Counted from the first letter of the stretch, positions 26,715 through 35,893 are shown. The stretch: 64,000 bases of DNA from an uncultured Roseivirga sp. (GCA_947493005.1 CANLOY010000003.1:62001-126000); one strand, 5' to 3'. The notes: generated from the sequence alone by a model not told the origin. Made by a program: numbers and translations.

Positions 26715-27095
26715 ATGCAGTACGATACTATCCAGACCAATGCATTCTATCCTTTATGGAAAAAATACCGTCCGGTTATCTTAAAATTAATGATTGAGTC
26801 AGAAGGTGGACCACAATCCTACCCTTTGTCAGCACATGAATTCACTGATCTGGCCACTAAGAAGAACATCGTTTATTCTTTTAAAATGGAAGTTTTTCAA
26901 GGCAAGCCTTTGACTCCTATCAAAACATCGCTGGTTGCACAGGATTTTCTGACTATGCTAAAACAATCCGTGAAAGCCAATGAATTAATGGAAACGATTA
27001 CATTCAACTTTGAATTAGACAAGCAATTTAAACTTCAGGTTACATCGATACATAGCGAAACTGAAGAGGCTGAAAGCAACGAGGAAGCTGAATAA
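26715..27095 (+). CDS. Hypothetical protein, 126 aa
   Basis: No family recognised. The first 110 residues look like a compact soluble domain (AFYPLWKKYRPVILKLMIES, then SYPLSAHEFTDL and IVYSFKMEVFQGKPL). The last 15 residues are an acidic tail (SETEEAESNEEAE). There is no export signal. The gene converges with the cold-shock-domain gene at 27157. Cytoplasmic location is likely; function unknown. Confidence 0.6.
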   Translation: MQYDTIQTNAFYPLWKKYRPVILKLMIESEGGPQSYPLSAHEFTDLATKKNIVYSFKMEVFQGKPLTPIKTSLVAQDFLTMLKQSVKANELMETITFNFELDKQFKLQVTSIHSETEEAESNEEAE

Positions 27096-27156
27096 TCACT
27101 TCCTACACTAATATGGAATGGTTGTCGTTTTGAGTTTTCGACCCGAAATGAAGGAA

Positions 27157-27609
27157 CTAACGAATAACCTTGACCGAAACGGCATTCATTCCTTTCATTC
27201 CTTTTTCTAGAAGAAAGCTTACTTTATCTCCTTCTTGAATTGGTTCTGTTAAACCGTTGGCGTGAACGAAGAAACGTTCTTGAGTACCATCCTGGTTAAT
27301 AAACCCATATCCTTTAGAATCATTGAAAAAGGAAACTTTGCCTCTTCTTTCTGCAGTCATATCTTCTTTTTCCTGCTTAGGCACTCCTATTTCAATACTA
27401 GAAGCTTTTACTTCTTTCTTTTTGGCTGTTGGATCTGGCGGAGTGTCGGTAATATTTCCAAACTCATCCACATAAGCGATCATTTCATCAAGACCACCAC
27501 CTTTAGCGTTTGCCTTGCGCTCTTCTTTCTTCATCTCTTTTTCCTTACGCTTCTGCAAACGCTTCTTTTCTCTTTCTTTCTTTTGGAAGGTGTTCTGTGA
27601 TCTTGCCAT
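27157..27609 (-). CDS. Cold-shock domain protein with basic N-terminal extension
   Basis: 150 residues. The C-terminal 65 residues are a cold-shock domain: GKVSFFNDSKGYGFINQ (RNP1-type), RFFVHANGL (RNP2-type) and EGDKVSFLLE. The N-terminal half is a Lys/Glu-rich coiled stretch (QKKEREKKRLQKRKEK) and a linker with GGLDEMIAYVDEFGNITDTPPD. Such extended Csp proteins are common in Bacteroidota and bind single-stranded RNA or DNA. The extension may add RNA affinity. It is monocistronic by context. The opposite strand also has a long open frame, but it is a shadow of the Lys/Glu repeats. Confidence 0.9.
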   Translation of the reverse strand: MARSQNTFQKKEREKKRLQKRKEKEMKKEERKANAKGGGLDEMIAYVDEFGNITDTPPDPTAKKKEVKASSIEIGVPKQEKEDMTAERRGKVSFFNDSKGYGFINQDGTQERFFVHANGLTEPIQEGDKVSFLLEKGMKGMNAVSVKVIR

Positions 27610-27698
27610 ATTTTACATTTGGTTTCTAATATGTGAAGGTAGGCAATTGAAAGGTGTTCCCCTTAAATAATCCAGATAAGTTTTGAAAGAAACGGAAC

Positions 27699-27735
27699 AA
27701 AAAAGACCACCACCGGTTCAAAACAAGTGATGGTC
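27699..27735 (-). terminator. Rho-independent terminator for the PadR-permease operon at 27764-30839
   Basis: Read on the minus strand: GACCATCAC, a 13-base loop, GTGGTGGTC (one U-G pair), then six T. It begins 28 bp after the permease stop. On the plus strand the same stem would have a mismatch and no T-run, so it acts for the minus-strand operon. Confidence 0.75.
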
Positions 27736-27763
27736 CAGGTAAGGCCATGGTTGATTATCAACT

Positions 27764-30508
27764 CTATTCATCTTTAAGAACCTCAGCTGGATTCTTATTT
27801 GCGGCAGCTAATGACTGGTACCCAATTGTAGTGCAAGCAATAATAAAAGCACACAGAATTGCCACCGTAAAAACCCAGGCTTCTATTGGAGTCCGATAGG
27901 CAAAACTGCTCAGCCACCTGTTTACCAATAGGTACGATACAGGTATTGCCAGTACAATTGCTATTACAATAAGCCTTGTAAATTCAGATGAAAAGGAAAC
28001 TACCAAGGATATTACTCTGGCTCCCAACACTTTTCTTATTCCCAACTCTTTCATTCGTTGTTCCGCTGAAAAGGCTGCAAGCCCGAACAGACCCAAACAT
28101 GCTATAATTAAGGCCATTATTGAAAACAGATTTAAAATTTTCCCCATCTGAAGTTCCGACCTAAAGGTTGCTTCAAACTCATGATCCATAAAGCTATATT
28201 CAAACATAGTTGAGGGATCTATTTTGTATATCTCTTTCTCAATGCTTTCTAAAAAGACTTGCAAATCTTCAGAAGTCTGAATGGCAATTGGGTTCAGCCT
28301 GAGAGAAATATAAGACCGGCCTAGCCCATAATTCCAGATGCTATCATTGTCTGAATGCATGATTACTAAAGGTTCAATTTCTTCTTTAATAGTATTAAAA
28401 TTGAAGTCCTTTACAACTCCCAATACTTGAAGTTCCAGTTCATTGTCGAAATCACAAATTACTTTCTTACCTATTGGTGAGTCTTTTATAAAACTATCTG
28501 TAGTTCCCCAGCCCAATGCTTTAACAGCGGTTTCATTAAGAATAGCTCCATACTTATCACTTTGTATTTCCGGGTCAAAATTTCTACCTGCCACAAACTC
28601 TACTCCTAACAATTCCAGATAATCTTCCTTTGTTCTAAAATTACTCATGTCTGCAGATACAGCATCCTTCAAATGAGAGGCTTTATAGCGCTCACCGTCC
28701 CATACATTGGTAGGTGTAGCATAAGATGTACCTAAATGAGTTATCGCGGGGTTGGTTAAAAGTTTTGATTTCAATACATCAGCTTTTTCATCAAGCTGTT
28801 CAATATTATGTATTTGAAGTACATTATCACGATCAATCCCAATATCCAGGCTTGAAGCATATTGTAATTGCCTTTGTACAAAGAATGTGCAAATGATTAA
28901 TGCAATTGACATAGTAAACTGAAAAACAACCAATCCGTTTCTGAAACCCTTGCCTCTAAAGCTGGTATTCACCTTACCTTTTAATGCTTGGATAGGCCTG
29001 AAAGAGGACAAGTAAAAGGCGGGATAGCTTCCAGCCAAGACTCCCAGGCCTAAAACAAAACCGATAAGTACAGCAATGAATGAAAAACTACTATATATAG
29101 TTCTGACAGTCAAACCTCTTTGGGCAAGAGCATTAAAGGGATCAATGGTTAATGACACTAAAACCAAAGCCAATACAGTACTTATTGCAACAAACAAAAT
29201 TGACTCAAAGATGAATTGATGCACAAGTGCTTTTCGTCTGGAACCAAGTACTTTTCTTACCCCAATTTCTTTGGCTCTGTTTGTTGATCTTGCCGTTGAA
29301 AGATTCATAAAATTTATACTGGAAAGAACGAGGATAATCAATCCAATAGCTCCAAAAATCCGAACAGGCTGTGGCTTTCCTGTTGGTCCAAAACGATGCC
29401 AATCTGGTGCTGATGACAAGTAAATATCACTCAGGGGCTGAAGATAAAGCGTCCAGAGATTTCCTTTAGTGAAATCTTCAAAGCTCTGCTTAAAAACACG
29501 CTCAGTAGTGGCAGCGGCATACTTTGGAGGTATTGCCTGCATTTTCTCTACCAATTGTGCTATATCTGCGCCTTTCTTTACCAAGGCATAAGTTGAAAAC
29601 GAAGTCCAATTCCATTTCCATTCATTATCTTCAAACATCTCTGGATAACTCTTGAACGAAGACAATATATCGAATTGAATGTGTGATTTTTTAGGTACGT
29701 TTTCTATTACTGCTTTGACTATAAAGTCTTCCCAAACACCGTCATACCGCTTTACCTCAATACTTTTTCCAATTACGTTACCAAAACCAAAGTACTTTTC
29801 TGCTGTTTCTTTTGTAATCACTATGCTCAAAGGGTCATTTAAGGCTGATTTGATGTCTCCTTGAATAGCGTTGAATGTAAATACATTTAAGAAATTCTCT
29901 TCTGCCCCAAAAAAACTGGTTTCTTTGAAGAACCGGTGTTCACCACTCTCACCTTTGACACGTATAGTTTGAGACCCGAGGTTCAATAAGCGTGTGAGTT
30001 CTTCAAACTCTGGTATTTCAGCCTTTAGAGCTAAAGCGACATTGGGTCCGGTGGAAGAGAATTGTTCATCCCAACTGTTCCAGATCATTGGCTGATTTAC
30101 TCGATATATCCTATCACCTTTTTCATGAAAAGCATCATAGGTAGTTTCATTATACACATATAACCCTATAAAAAGAGATGTTGTTATCCCAATGGTTAAC
30201 CCCAATACATTGAGGATTGTAAACTGCTTTTGTCTGATGGCGCTTCTATACGCCATTCTAAACATTGTTTTGATCATAATTATGTTGCTGTTTTGAGTTT
30301 TAAATATTGAAAATGAGGCAAAACCAATAAGCAAATGGAACGCATCGAAGCAGTATATTAAACGTGCCAGTGTCTTTCCTTTTTGCTCTACTCTATCCTC
30401 GAATATTTCTTGTAAGTCTCCGAGAAACTCTTCCAAGTAGTCACTATTCAAGCACTTGGCGACCAACCAAGTAATGAGTCCAGGAGGTTTATACTTATTT
30501 AACTTCAT
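27764..30508 (-). CDS. Large FtsX/MacB-type ABC permease with permease-prefix domain (second)
   Basis: 914 residues. Same architecture as the gene at 22858: a prefix domain (LVAKCLNSDYLEEFLGDLQE), helix near residue 85-110, MacB_PCD periplasmic domain, FtsX core with TNRAKEIGVRKVLGSRRKAL, a second periplasmic domain and a final FtsX core with RMKELGIRKVLGARVISLV. The two copies are diverged paralogues. No ABC ATPase is nearby. It follows its PadR gene with a single base between stop and ATG, so expression is tightly linked, and it is ended by a good terminator at 27699-27735. Confidence 0.9.
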   Translation of the reverse strand: MKLNKYKPPGLITWLVAKCLNSDYLEEFLGDLQEIFEDRVEQKGKTLARLIYCFDAFHLLIGFASFSIFKTQNSNIIMIKTMFRMAYRSAIRQKQFTILNVLGLTIGITTSLFIGLYVYNETTYDAFHEKGDRIYRVNQPMIWNSWDEQFSSTGPNVALALKAEIPEFEELTRLLNLGSQTIRVKGESGEHRFFKETSFFGAEENFLNVFTFNAIQGDIKSALNDPLSIVITKETAEKYFGFGNVIGKSIEVKRYDGVWEDFIVKAVIENVPKKSHIQFDILSSFKSYPEMFEDNEWKWNWTSFSTYALVKKGADIAQLVEKMQAIPPKYAAATTERVFKQSFEDFTKGNLWTLYLQPLSDIYLSSAPDWHRFGPTGKPQPVRIFGAIGLIILVLSSINFMNLSTARSTNRAKEIGVRKVLGSRRKALVHQFIFESILFVAISTVLALVLVSLTIDPFNALAQRGLTVRTIYSSFSFIAVLIGFVLGLGVLAGSYPAFYLSSFRPIQALKGKVNTSFRGKGFRNGLVVFQFTMSIALIICTFFVQRQLQYASSLDIGIDRDNVLQIHNIEQLDEKADVLKSKLLTNPAITHLGTSYATPTNVWDGERYKASHLKDAVSADMSNFRTKEDYLELLGVEFVAGRNFDPEIQSDKYGAILNETAVKALGWGTTDSFIKDSPIGKKVICDFDNELELQVLGVVKDFNFNTIKEEIEPLVIMHSDNDSIWNYGLGRSYISLRLNPIAIQTSEDLQVFLESIEKEIYKIDPSTMFEYSFMDHEFEATFRSELQMGKILNLFSIMALIIACLGLFGLAAFSAEQRMKELGIRKVLGARVISLVVSFSSEFTRLIVIAIVLAIPVSYLLVNRWLSSFAYRTPIEAWVFTVAILCAFIIACTTIGYQSLAAANKNPAEVLKDE

Positions 30509-30509
30509 A

Positions 30510-30839
30510 TTAAAGACCTGAATTCAATTGTGGGATAAGTTGCCACATCTTTTGGCGTACGTCCTGAGAAGCCCTTAGCTGTTTCATTCCAGCGTCAGTA
30601 ATTGTGAAGAGTCGCTTTCTTCTATCACCTCTCTTCTCGGTATTTCCGCCCATCTCAGATTTGAGCAGACCTTTGTCTTGAAGCCTATATAGTGTTATAT
30701 GCACAGCTCCAAGAAGAATGGTTCTTTGTGAGTGTTTTTCAACTTCCTTTTTAACAGAAATTCCGTAGGCCTCCCCTTCAAGAATACAAACGGCCAGTAG
30801 TATTAACTCCTCAAACTCGCCAAGTCCTTTGTTTTTCAT
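30510..30839 (-). CDS. PadR family transcriptional regulator (second)
   Basis: 109 residues, the same length as the other PadR in this window. Helix-turn-helix region: FEELILLAVCILEGEAYGISV, LGAVHITLYRLQDKGLLKS and wing DRRKRLFTITDAGMKQL. The close likeness in length, order and neighbour gene points to an ancient duplication of the whole PadR-permease module. Repeated GTTATA half-sites lie just before its ATG, fitting autorepression. Confidence 0.88.
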   Translation of the reverse strand: MKNKGLGEFEELILLAVCILEGEAYGISVKKEVEKHSQRTILLGAVHITLYRLQDKGLLKSEMGGNTEKRGDRRKRLFTITDAGMKQLRASQDVRQKMWQLIPQLNSGL

Positions 30840-30841
30840 TA

Positions 30842-30873
30842 GTTATACATTGTATGTTATACAAAATTATAAC
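30842..30873. promoter_or_regulatory. Triple GTTATA half-site region upstream of second PadR
   Basis: GTTATA occurs at 30842 and 30856, and its complement TATAAC at 30868. The last two form a 6-6-6 inverted repeat. Between the first two lies a short palindrome, ATACA-T-TGTAT. The block sits 2-34 bp before the PadR ATG, so a bound protein would block expression. Operator function is inferred. Confidence 0.5.
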
Positions 30874-30989
30874 TAATAATTATATGTGCAAACTCTAAGA
30901 GCAACAGCAATAGAAAAGGAAAGAAATTAACTATGCGATAATGGTCTTATAATTGGTCTGAAACCAACCTTAAGGTAGATTAATTGTAG

Positions 30990-32081
30990 TTAGGAGACTT
31001 GACAAAACTCTACACTATGCACCATTGGAAGGTTATTACTTAGTGTACTCCATGACTCACCTTCGTTTTCTGACAAGTACAAATTACCTGTAGTCGTACC
31101 GAATACGAGTGTTTCTCCTGTAAGTGCCAAGGCATGCCTGTAGGTAATATCAAAGGCAGTTGCTTGTGGCAGTCCCTTTCTGAAATGTTTCCAGCTTTTG
31201 CCTCCATCGTCAGTCCTACTTATACAAAGAGATTGGTCAATTGCGACTCGCATAACGTCACTAACTCCGGGTACCACCCAGGCTACATCCGGGTTGGTTT
31301 CATGCGCAGCTACTGCAAAACCAAAATTTGCAATACCATCTTTCTCTGTAATGTCTGACCAACTCTGCCCACCATCAATAGTCCTGAAAATCCCACAATG
31401 ATTCTGTTGCCACATTACTTTGGGATTGGTTTTACACCAATCTACTAAATGCGGATCCTGACCTATCTCTGAATCTGGGTCTGGAAGAAAGTCCGCTTTC
31501 AATCCCTTGTTCATCGGGTGCCAGGAATCGCCTCCATCCCAGGTTTCAAAAACTCCTGCACAGCTTATTCCTATATAAACATGATCCGAATTGGTTGGGT
31601 CGACTAAAATAGAATGTATACCTGGATGATCTCTACCACCACCAAACCATTGTTCTTTTCTGGAAGGATGATCCCACAAGCCTTTTACCAATTCGAAATT
31701 ATCGCCATTATCGGTACTCTTGAAAAGCCCGCCTGGTTCAGTTCCAACATAAACAGTTCCTGGCCTGTCTTGTCCACCATTTGAGAATGCCCATAACAGT
31801 TTTGTTGAAGCAGGCACTCCATCTTTAATCTCTTCACCTTCAGGATACTTTGGAGCTTCCAGCTCTTCCCAGTTCTTACCATCCTTAGAACGATGTACCT
31901 TACACCCCCAATGCCCATGATCCAGTAAAGCCCACCAATAACCTGTATTCTTGTCTATAGTAGCAATGGTCACCGGAATTCCCAAGAATTGAGTGTCATG
32001 ATACTTCCACTTACTGCCTTGGGAGAGTTTATAGGTAATTAATCCTTTTCTTGTGCCAATTAAAAGATATTCTTGAGTCAT
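30990..32081 (-). CDS. BNR/sortilin-like repeat beta-propeller protein
   Basis: 363 residues without signal peptide, so probably cytoplasmic. Several Asp-box/BNR repeats are visible: VHRSKDGKNWEEL, LFKSTDNGDNFELV, VFETWDGGDSWHPM, IFRTIDGGQSWSDI, ISRTDDGGKSWKHF and LYLSENEGESWSTL. The HPGIHSILVDPTNSDHVYIG segment is typical of proteins annotated 'exo-alpha-sialidase' or 'WD40/YVTN/BNR-like', but sialidase catalytic Arg/Tyr/Asp residues are not evident, so a sialidase role is doubtful. It is downstream of a MoaD/ThiS-type gene on the same strand, 66 bp apart; that pairing suggests a shared task. Confidence 0.78.
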   Translation of the reverse strand: MTQEYLLIGTRKGLITYKLSQGSKWKYHDTQFLGIPVTIATIDKNTGYWWALLDHGHWGCKVHRSKDGKNWEELEAPKYPEGEEIKDGVPASTKLLWAFSNGGQDRPGTVYVGTEPGGLFKSTDNGDNFELVKGLWDHPSRKEQWFGGGRDHPGIHSILVDPTNSDHVYIGISCAGVFETWDGGDSWHPMNKGLKADFLPDPDSEIGQDPHLVDWCKTNPKVMWQQNHCGIFRTIDGGQSWSDITEKDGIANFGFAVAAHETNPDVAWVVPGVSDVMRVAIDQSLCISRTDDGGKSWKHFRKGLPQATAFDITYRHALALTGETLVFGTTTGNLYLSENEGESWSTLSNNLPMVHSVEFCQVS

Positions 32082-32147
32082 AACAGTGAATTGAAGGTTA
32101 AAAAGTATTTCTCAATTGACGATTAACAATTCTATTATGGGACATTA

Positions 32148-32420
32148 CTAGCCGCCTGACAAAGCCTGCATTACATATATCTCATCCTTCTCTGACAACT
32201 CATCCTCAAGTCGCTCTCTATCCTTGACCATATCATTGCCTATAAAAATATTGACATGCTTTCTCAACTGGCCATTTTCATCTACAATATAATCTTTCAA
32301 CCCTCCATATCGACTCTCAATTTCATCCAGCACTTCAGCTACAGTTTTTCCCTGCACATTTAAAGGTGCCAAATCAGGGTAAAAACGCTTGAGATTAGAG
32401 GTAAACTTTACTAAAGGCAT
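32148..32420 (-). CDS. MoaD/ThiS-type ubiquitin-like protein
   Basis: 90 residues from ATG 32420; an earlier in-frame ATG at 32453 adds 11 residues that are not part of the fold. It shows the beta-grasp MoaD/ThiS pattern: VKFTSNLKRFYPD, TVAEVLDEIESRYGGLKDYI, VNIFIGND, the LSEKDEIYVMQALSGG end and the C-terminal Gly-Gly needed for adenylation and thiocarboxylate formation. No MoaE, MoeB, ThiF/ThiG or other partner enzyme is near. It is first of a pair with the BNR protein. Sulfur-carrier or conjugation role is family-based; the actual pathway is unknown. Confidence 0.85.
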   Translation of the reverse strand: MPLVKFTSNLKRFYPDLAPLNVQGKTVAEVLDEIESRYGGLKDYIVDENGQLRKHVNIFIGNDMVKDRERLEDELSEKDEIYVMQALSGG

Positions 32421-32500
32421 AATAGAAAATTCATCAATACTGAATATATGCATTCAGCATTGATGAATCAAACGGTTTTACATCAAGGGAGGTTGATTAA

Positions 32501-33892
32501 TTATTTGACCTTTTCAGGGAAAAACTCTTTCTTACCCTGAGTATAGATTGTTTTCTTAACCTTACCCTTTTTATCAATCTCGAACTCATAAGAAGAATCC
32601 ATCCCTTTATAAAAGAACTTGGTTTCACTCTCCGCATATAACCTTGCTGGATTGGATCTACCCATGTAGCTCATCAGGTATTCTCCCCTTCTGAAAATTG
32701 TCATCATCTGCCCTTTTCCAAAATCATATTTACCTACATACCTTTTTAGAATACTTTTGGAAAGTTTAATACTTTCTTTGACAGGAATACCCAACATGAG
32801 CTTTTCTACGTCTCCTTTTAGATCGTTAAACCAAGTTCCTCCACTTGAAGTCAGCATAACCAAGCCTAAATTCTGATCAGGATAAAACTCAAAAAAACTA
32901 GCAAAACCATCAACATCTCCACCATGCCCAAGTTGTGTAATGGTGTTATCATACGCATTTTTACTTTCGAAGAAACCATATCCGTAATTCATAATCTCAT
33001 TCAATGGCTTCATGTCAGCAGTTAATACCAAAGGAGTAATTTCCCCAGTCTTTTTATATGAATTAAAAGCCTTCATTTCCGCAATCAGCAGTTTGGATAA
33101 ATCTTCAACATTGGAAAGAATTCCGCCTGCGGGAATTGCCATCCCCATTTCCCATGGTCTTGTTTCGGCATTTCGTTTATGCACATGGTATGGCGTTGCT
33201 AACTTGTTACGAACCTTTTCCAATTCACTTGTGGTAAAGGACATATCATATGGGCCAGTAACATATTCCTTCAATAACTCTTCGTATGTTTTCCCAGTTA
33301 CTTTAGAAACAATATAACCAGTGAGTGCATAACCGAAATTAGAATAGTTGAACTTCCCTATTTTTTCTTCATCTGGCTTAAGCGAGGTAAGATCTTTTAA
33401 GAACCCCTTCAAGGTATAACCACCAATCATGGCCATTCCATTTGGTGTAGGAGGCAGCGATGCCCCATCATTGAGCAAGCCCGCTCTGTGTTGTAGCACA
33501 TCTCTCAAAGAAACACTTGAGAAGGAGCCAAGTTGCTCCTGACTCAACTCTTCGCTCAAATACTGGCTAACAGGAGTCTCTAAATTAATAACTCCTTCCT
33601 TGTCTAGGCTTTTTGCTATAATTCCTGTAAACGACTTTGAAAGAGAAGCAATTTGATAACCAGTTTTTTCATTCACAAAGACTCCGGAGTTACGCCTAAC
33701 TTCACCTTTTGATATTATATATGAGAGCCTTCCATTTTCGATTATTCCGACAGAAACAGCTGGTATGTTGAAATCTTCAACTGCTGATTGAATAAAATGA
33801 TCAATTCTATCAACTGTTTTTTGAGTTAAGGTTTGTCCATTACTGATTAAACCCAGATGAACCATTAAAATTGAGAGAATTACTTTTTTCAT
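32501..33892 (-). CDS. Serine hydrolase, class C beta-lactamase-like
   Basis: 463 residues. A signal peptide ends near residue 20 (ISNGQ). Catalytic motifs are SLSKSFTG (Ser-x-x-Lys), YSNFGYA (Tyr-x-Asn) and LGHGGDVDG (HGG replacing KTG). The C-terminal 100 residues form a small beta domain of the DUF3471 type. Family members include D-aminopeptidases, esterases and beta-lactamase-like proteins; which one this is cannot be told. It is exported, most likely periplasmic. It is divergent from the LytS-type kinase at 34103, with 210 bp between them. Confidence 0.88.
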   Translation of the reverse strand: MKKVILSILMVHLGLISNGQTLTQKTVDRIDHFIQSAVEDFNIPAVSVGIIENGRLSYIISKGEVRRNSGVFVNEKTGYQIASLSKSFTGIIAKSLDKEGVINLETPVSQYLSEELSQEQLGSFSSVSLRDVLQHRAGLLNDGASLPPTPNGMAMIGGYTLKGFLKDLTSLKPDEEKIGKFNYSNFGYALTGYIVSKVTGKTYEELLKEYVTGPYDMSFTTSELEKVRNKLATPYHVHKRNAETRPWEMGMAIPAGGILSNVEDLSKLLIAEMKAFNSYKKTGEITPLVLTADMKPLNEIMNYGYGFFESKNAYDNTITQLGHGGDVDGFASFFEFYPDQNLGLVMLTSSGGTWFNDLKGDVEKLMLGIPVKESIKLSKSILKRYVGKYDFGKGQMMTIFRRGEYLMSYMGRSNPARLYAESETKFFYKGMDSSYEFEIDKKGKVKKTIYTQGKKEFFPEKVK

Positions 33893-34102
33893 AACTTTTG
33901 ACTTTTGGACTTAACCAAAAGTATATCAGTAGCGAGTGCCTAAAACATGCTACTTATGGGTTAAGGTAAAAACTGGCTCTATACCTGCTTCCTGATCCCA
34001 AATGGCATTGATCATCAACAAAGCCAAATTGGTCATTCGCAAATTCGTATTGGGGTCTCAACACTTATATGAGAGTAAAAAACTGAGTATTTTGCTACTA
34101 TC

Positions 34103-35179
34103 ATGAATAATACTCCAACTATTATTGACAGAGTTATTGGGAGAAAAATCCTGGCCCATACCCTCTTTTGGATAGGCATCTTTATTCTCTACACACAAGT
34201 CTTTTTCAATGCAGGTGTTTCTTTTTGGTTTGGCTTTATGAAAAACATAGTGCTATTCCCTTCTATGATTGGAGCAGCTTATTTATTGAATTACTATCAA
34301 ATCCCCAGATTTTACGAGAAAAAGAAGTACTGGATTTTTGCAGGCTCCCTGCTGATATCTACTTATCTATTTACGGCCTTAGCCAGAATATTGACAATCT
34401 ACATCGCAGAACCTGTTTTAGGATTAGATCAACCACTACCAAATATGTGGGCTTTAGTTTTGTTGGCTCCAGATCGGTTAATCAAAAACTACATCATGAG
34501 CATTTATATAGCTCCTTTGATTATGCTGAGCATTAAGATGCTAAAATCTAATGCTGAAGCTAAACGTAACGCGGAGATCCTGGAAAAAGAAAAACATCTA
34601 GCTGAAATCAATTTTCTAAAAGCTCAAATACATCCACATTTCCTTTTTAACACGCTTAATAACCTCTATTCGCTTACCATTCAGAAATCTGATGAAGCTC
34701 CCAAAACAGTAGTAAAGTTATCTGAAATGCTGGATTACATGCTGTATCAGTGTAATGACAGGCAAGTAGCCATTTCGAAAGAACTACAATTGATACACAA
34801 TTATATCGACCTTGAAAAACTGAGATATGGAGAGCGTTTAGCACTTACCATCAATGAATCTATTGAAAGCCCAAATATTCAAGTCTCTCCCCTGATTTTA
34901 CTATCACTCATAGAGAATGCATTCAAACATGGGGTAAGCGGTGCTATTCAATCACCTTTCATTGACATCGATCTGAAAGTAGACTCAGAAAAACTGGAGC
35001 TTTCTATAAAAAACAGCAAACCACAAACTAAACAGAAAGATCCTACTTCTTATAAATCAGGTATTGGTTTCTCAAATATTAAACGTCAGCTTGACTTAAT
35101 TTACCCAGAGCGATATCACTTGGCAATTGATGATAAACCAGAAACATATCATGTATCTTTATCCATTCAGTTAGTATGA
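34103..35179 (+). CDS. LytS-type sensor histidine kinase
   Basis: 358 residues. Four hydrophobic helices lie in the first 150 residues, then a short coiled coil. The His_kinase domain has INFLKAQIHPHFLFNTLNNL (phospho-acceptor His), and the ATPase domain has SLIENAFKHG (N box) and GIGFSNIKRQL (G box). This family pairs with LytTR response regulators, and here the stop overlaps the regulator's ATG (ATGA at 35176-35179). Signal unknown. The upstream neighbour is the divergent serine hydrolase. Confidence 0.92.
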   Translation: MNNTPTIIDRVIGRKILAHTLFWIGIFILYTQVFFNAGVSFWFGFMKNIVLFPSMIGAAYLLNYYQIPRFYEKKKYWIFAGSLLISTYLFTALARILTIYIAEPVLGLDQPLPNMWALVLLAPDRLIKNYIMSIYIAPLIMLSIKMLKSNAEAKRNAEILEKEKHLAEINFLKAQIHPHFLFNTLNNLYSLTIQKSDEAPKTVVKLSEMLDYMLYQCNDRQVAISKELQLIHNYIDLEKLRYGERLALTINESIESPNIQVSPLILLSLIENAFKHGVSGAIQSPFIDIDLKVDSEKLELSIKNSKPQTKQKDPTSYKSGIGFSNIKRQLDLIYPERYHLAIDDKPETYHVSLSIQLV

Positions 35180-35892
35180 AAGTAATTAGTTGCCTGATAG
35201 TTGATGATGAACCTCTTGCAGTTCAGTTGTTAGAAAACCATATAGAACAGATGCCTATGTTGCATTTAGAGGGCAGCTGTTCAAATGCAATGGAGGCGCT
35301 ACAGTTTATTGAAAGCCATTCTGTAGATTTGATCCTTCTGGATATTCAAATGCCAATGCTCTCAGGAGTGGATTTTCTGAAGTCAATCAAGAACCCTCCT
35401 AAGGTAATTTTCACTACAGCCTTCCGAGAGTACGCTCTAACCGGTTATGAGCTAGACATAGTAGACTATTTACTAAAACCCATAACATTCGATCGTTTTT
35501 TTAAAGCTATAAATAAGTACATAAAACTAACTGACAATCAATTAAATAAAAACATCAATTCTGCATTAGAAAATGAAACTGATAGTAAGTCTTACATTTT
35601 TGTTAACGTGAATAAAAAATATGTGAAAATTCTCTTTGAAGACATTTGTTATGTAGAAAGCTTAAAAGATTATATCAAAATCCATTTGGGTGACGAAGAA
35701 GTGTTGACCAAGGAAAAGATCAGTGATTTTGAAGACAAATTACCTGCTAACTTCAAGCGAATACATAGATCATTTATTGTCAATAAAGAAAAAATTACTG
35801 CATTTACAGCTCAGGACGTTGAGATAGGCAAACAAGAAATACCTATTGGAATAAGTTACAAGCGAGAAGTTGAAAGCTGGCTCAAGCCCTAG
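35176..35892 (+). CDS. LytTR family response regulator
   Basis: 238 residues. Receiver domain: LIVDDEPLA (acidic pair), VDLILLDIQMPMLSG (phospho-acceptor Asp) and YLLKPITF (Lys). LytTR DNA-binding domain: YIFVNVNKKYVKI, DICYVESLKDYIKIHL and FKRIHRSFIVNKEKI. It acts with the kinase just upstream through coupled translation. Its stop lies one base from the stop of the second regulator at 35894, reading the other way. Confidence 0.93.
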   Translation: MKVISCLIVDDEPLAVQLLENHIEQMPMLHLEGSCSNAMEALQFIESHSVDLILLDIQMPMLSGVDFLKSIKNPPKVIFTTAFREYALTGYELDIVDYLLKPITFDRFFKAINKYIKLTDNQLNKNINSALENETDSKSYIFVNVNKKYVKILFEDICYVESLKDYIKIHLGDEEVLTKEKISDFEDKLPANFKRIHRSFIVNKEKITAFTAQDVEIGKQEIPIGISYKREVESWLKP

Positions 35893-35893
35893 T

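Noticed and set aside
27262-27600. 112-aa plus-strand ORF opposite the cold-shock gene
   Set aside because: It is the complement of Lys/Glu-rich codons, giving a Phe/Leu-rich nonsense protein; the minus strand holds a clear CSD.
30990-32081. True sialidase
   Set aside because: BNR repeats are present, but the catalytic Arg triad and Tyr/Glu pair of sialidases are not evident and there is no signal peptide.
33998-34033. CCAAAT-type repeat 26 bp apart and an 11-bp TTGAT-C-ATCAA palindrome before the LytS gene
   Set aside because: Spacing does not match the roughly 21-bp step of known LytTR sites and matches are short; not enough for a regulator site.
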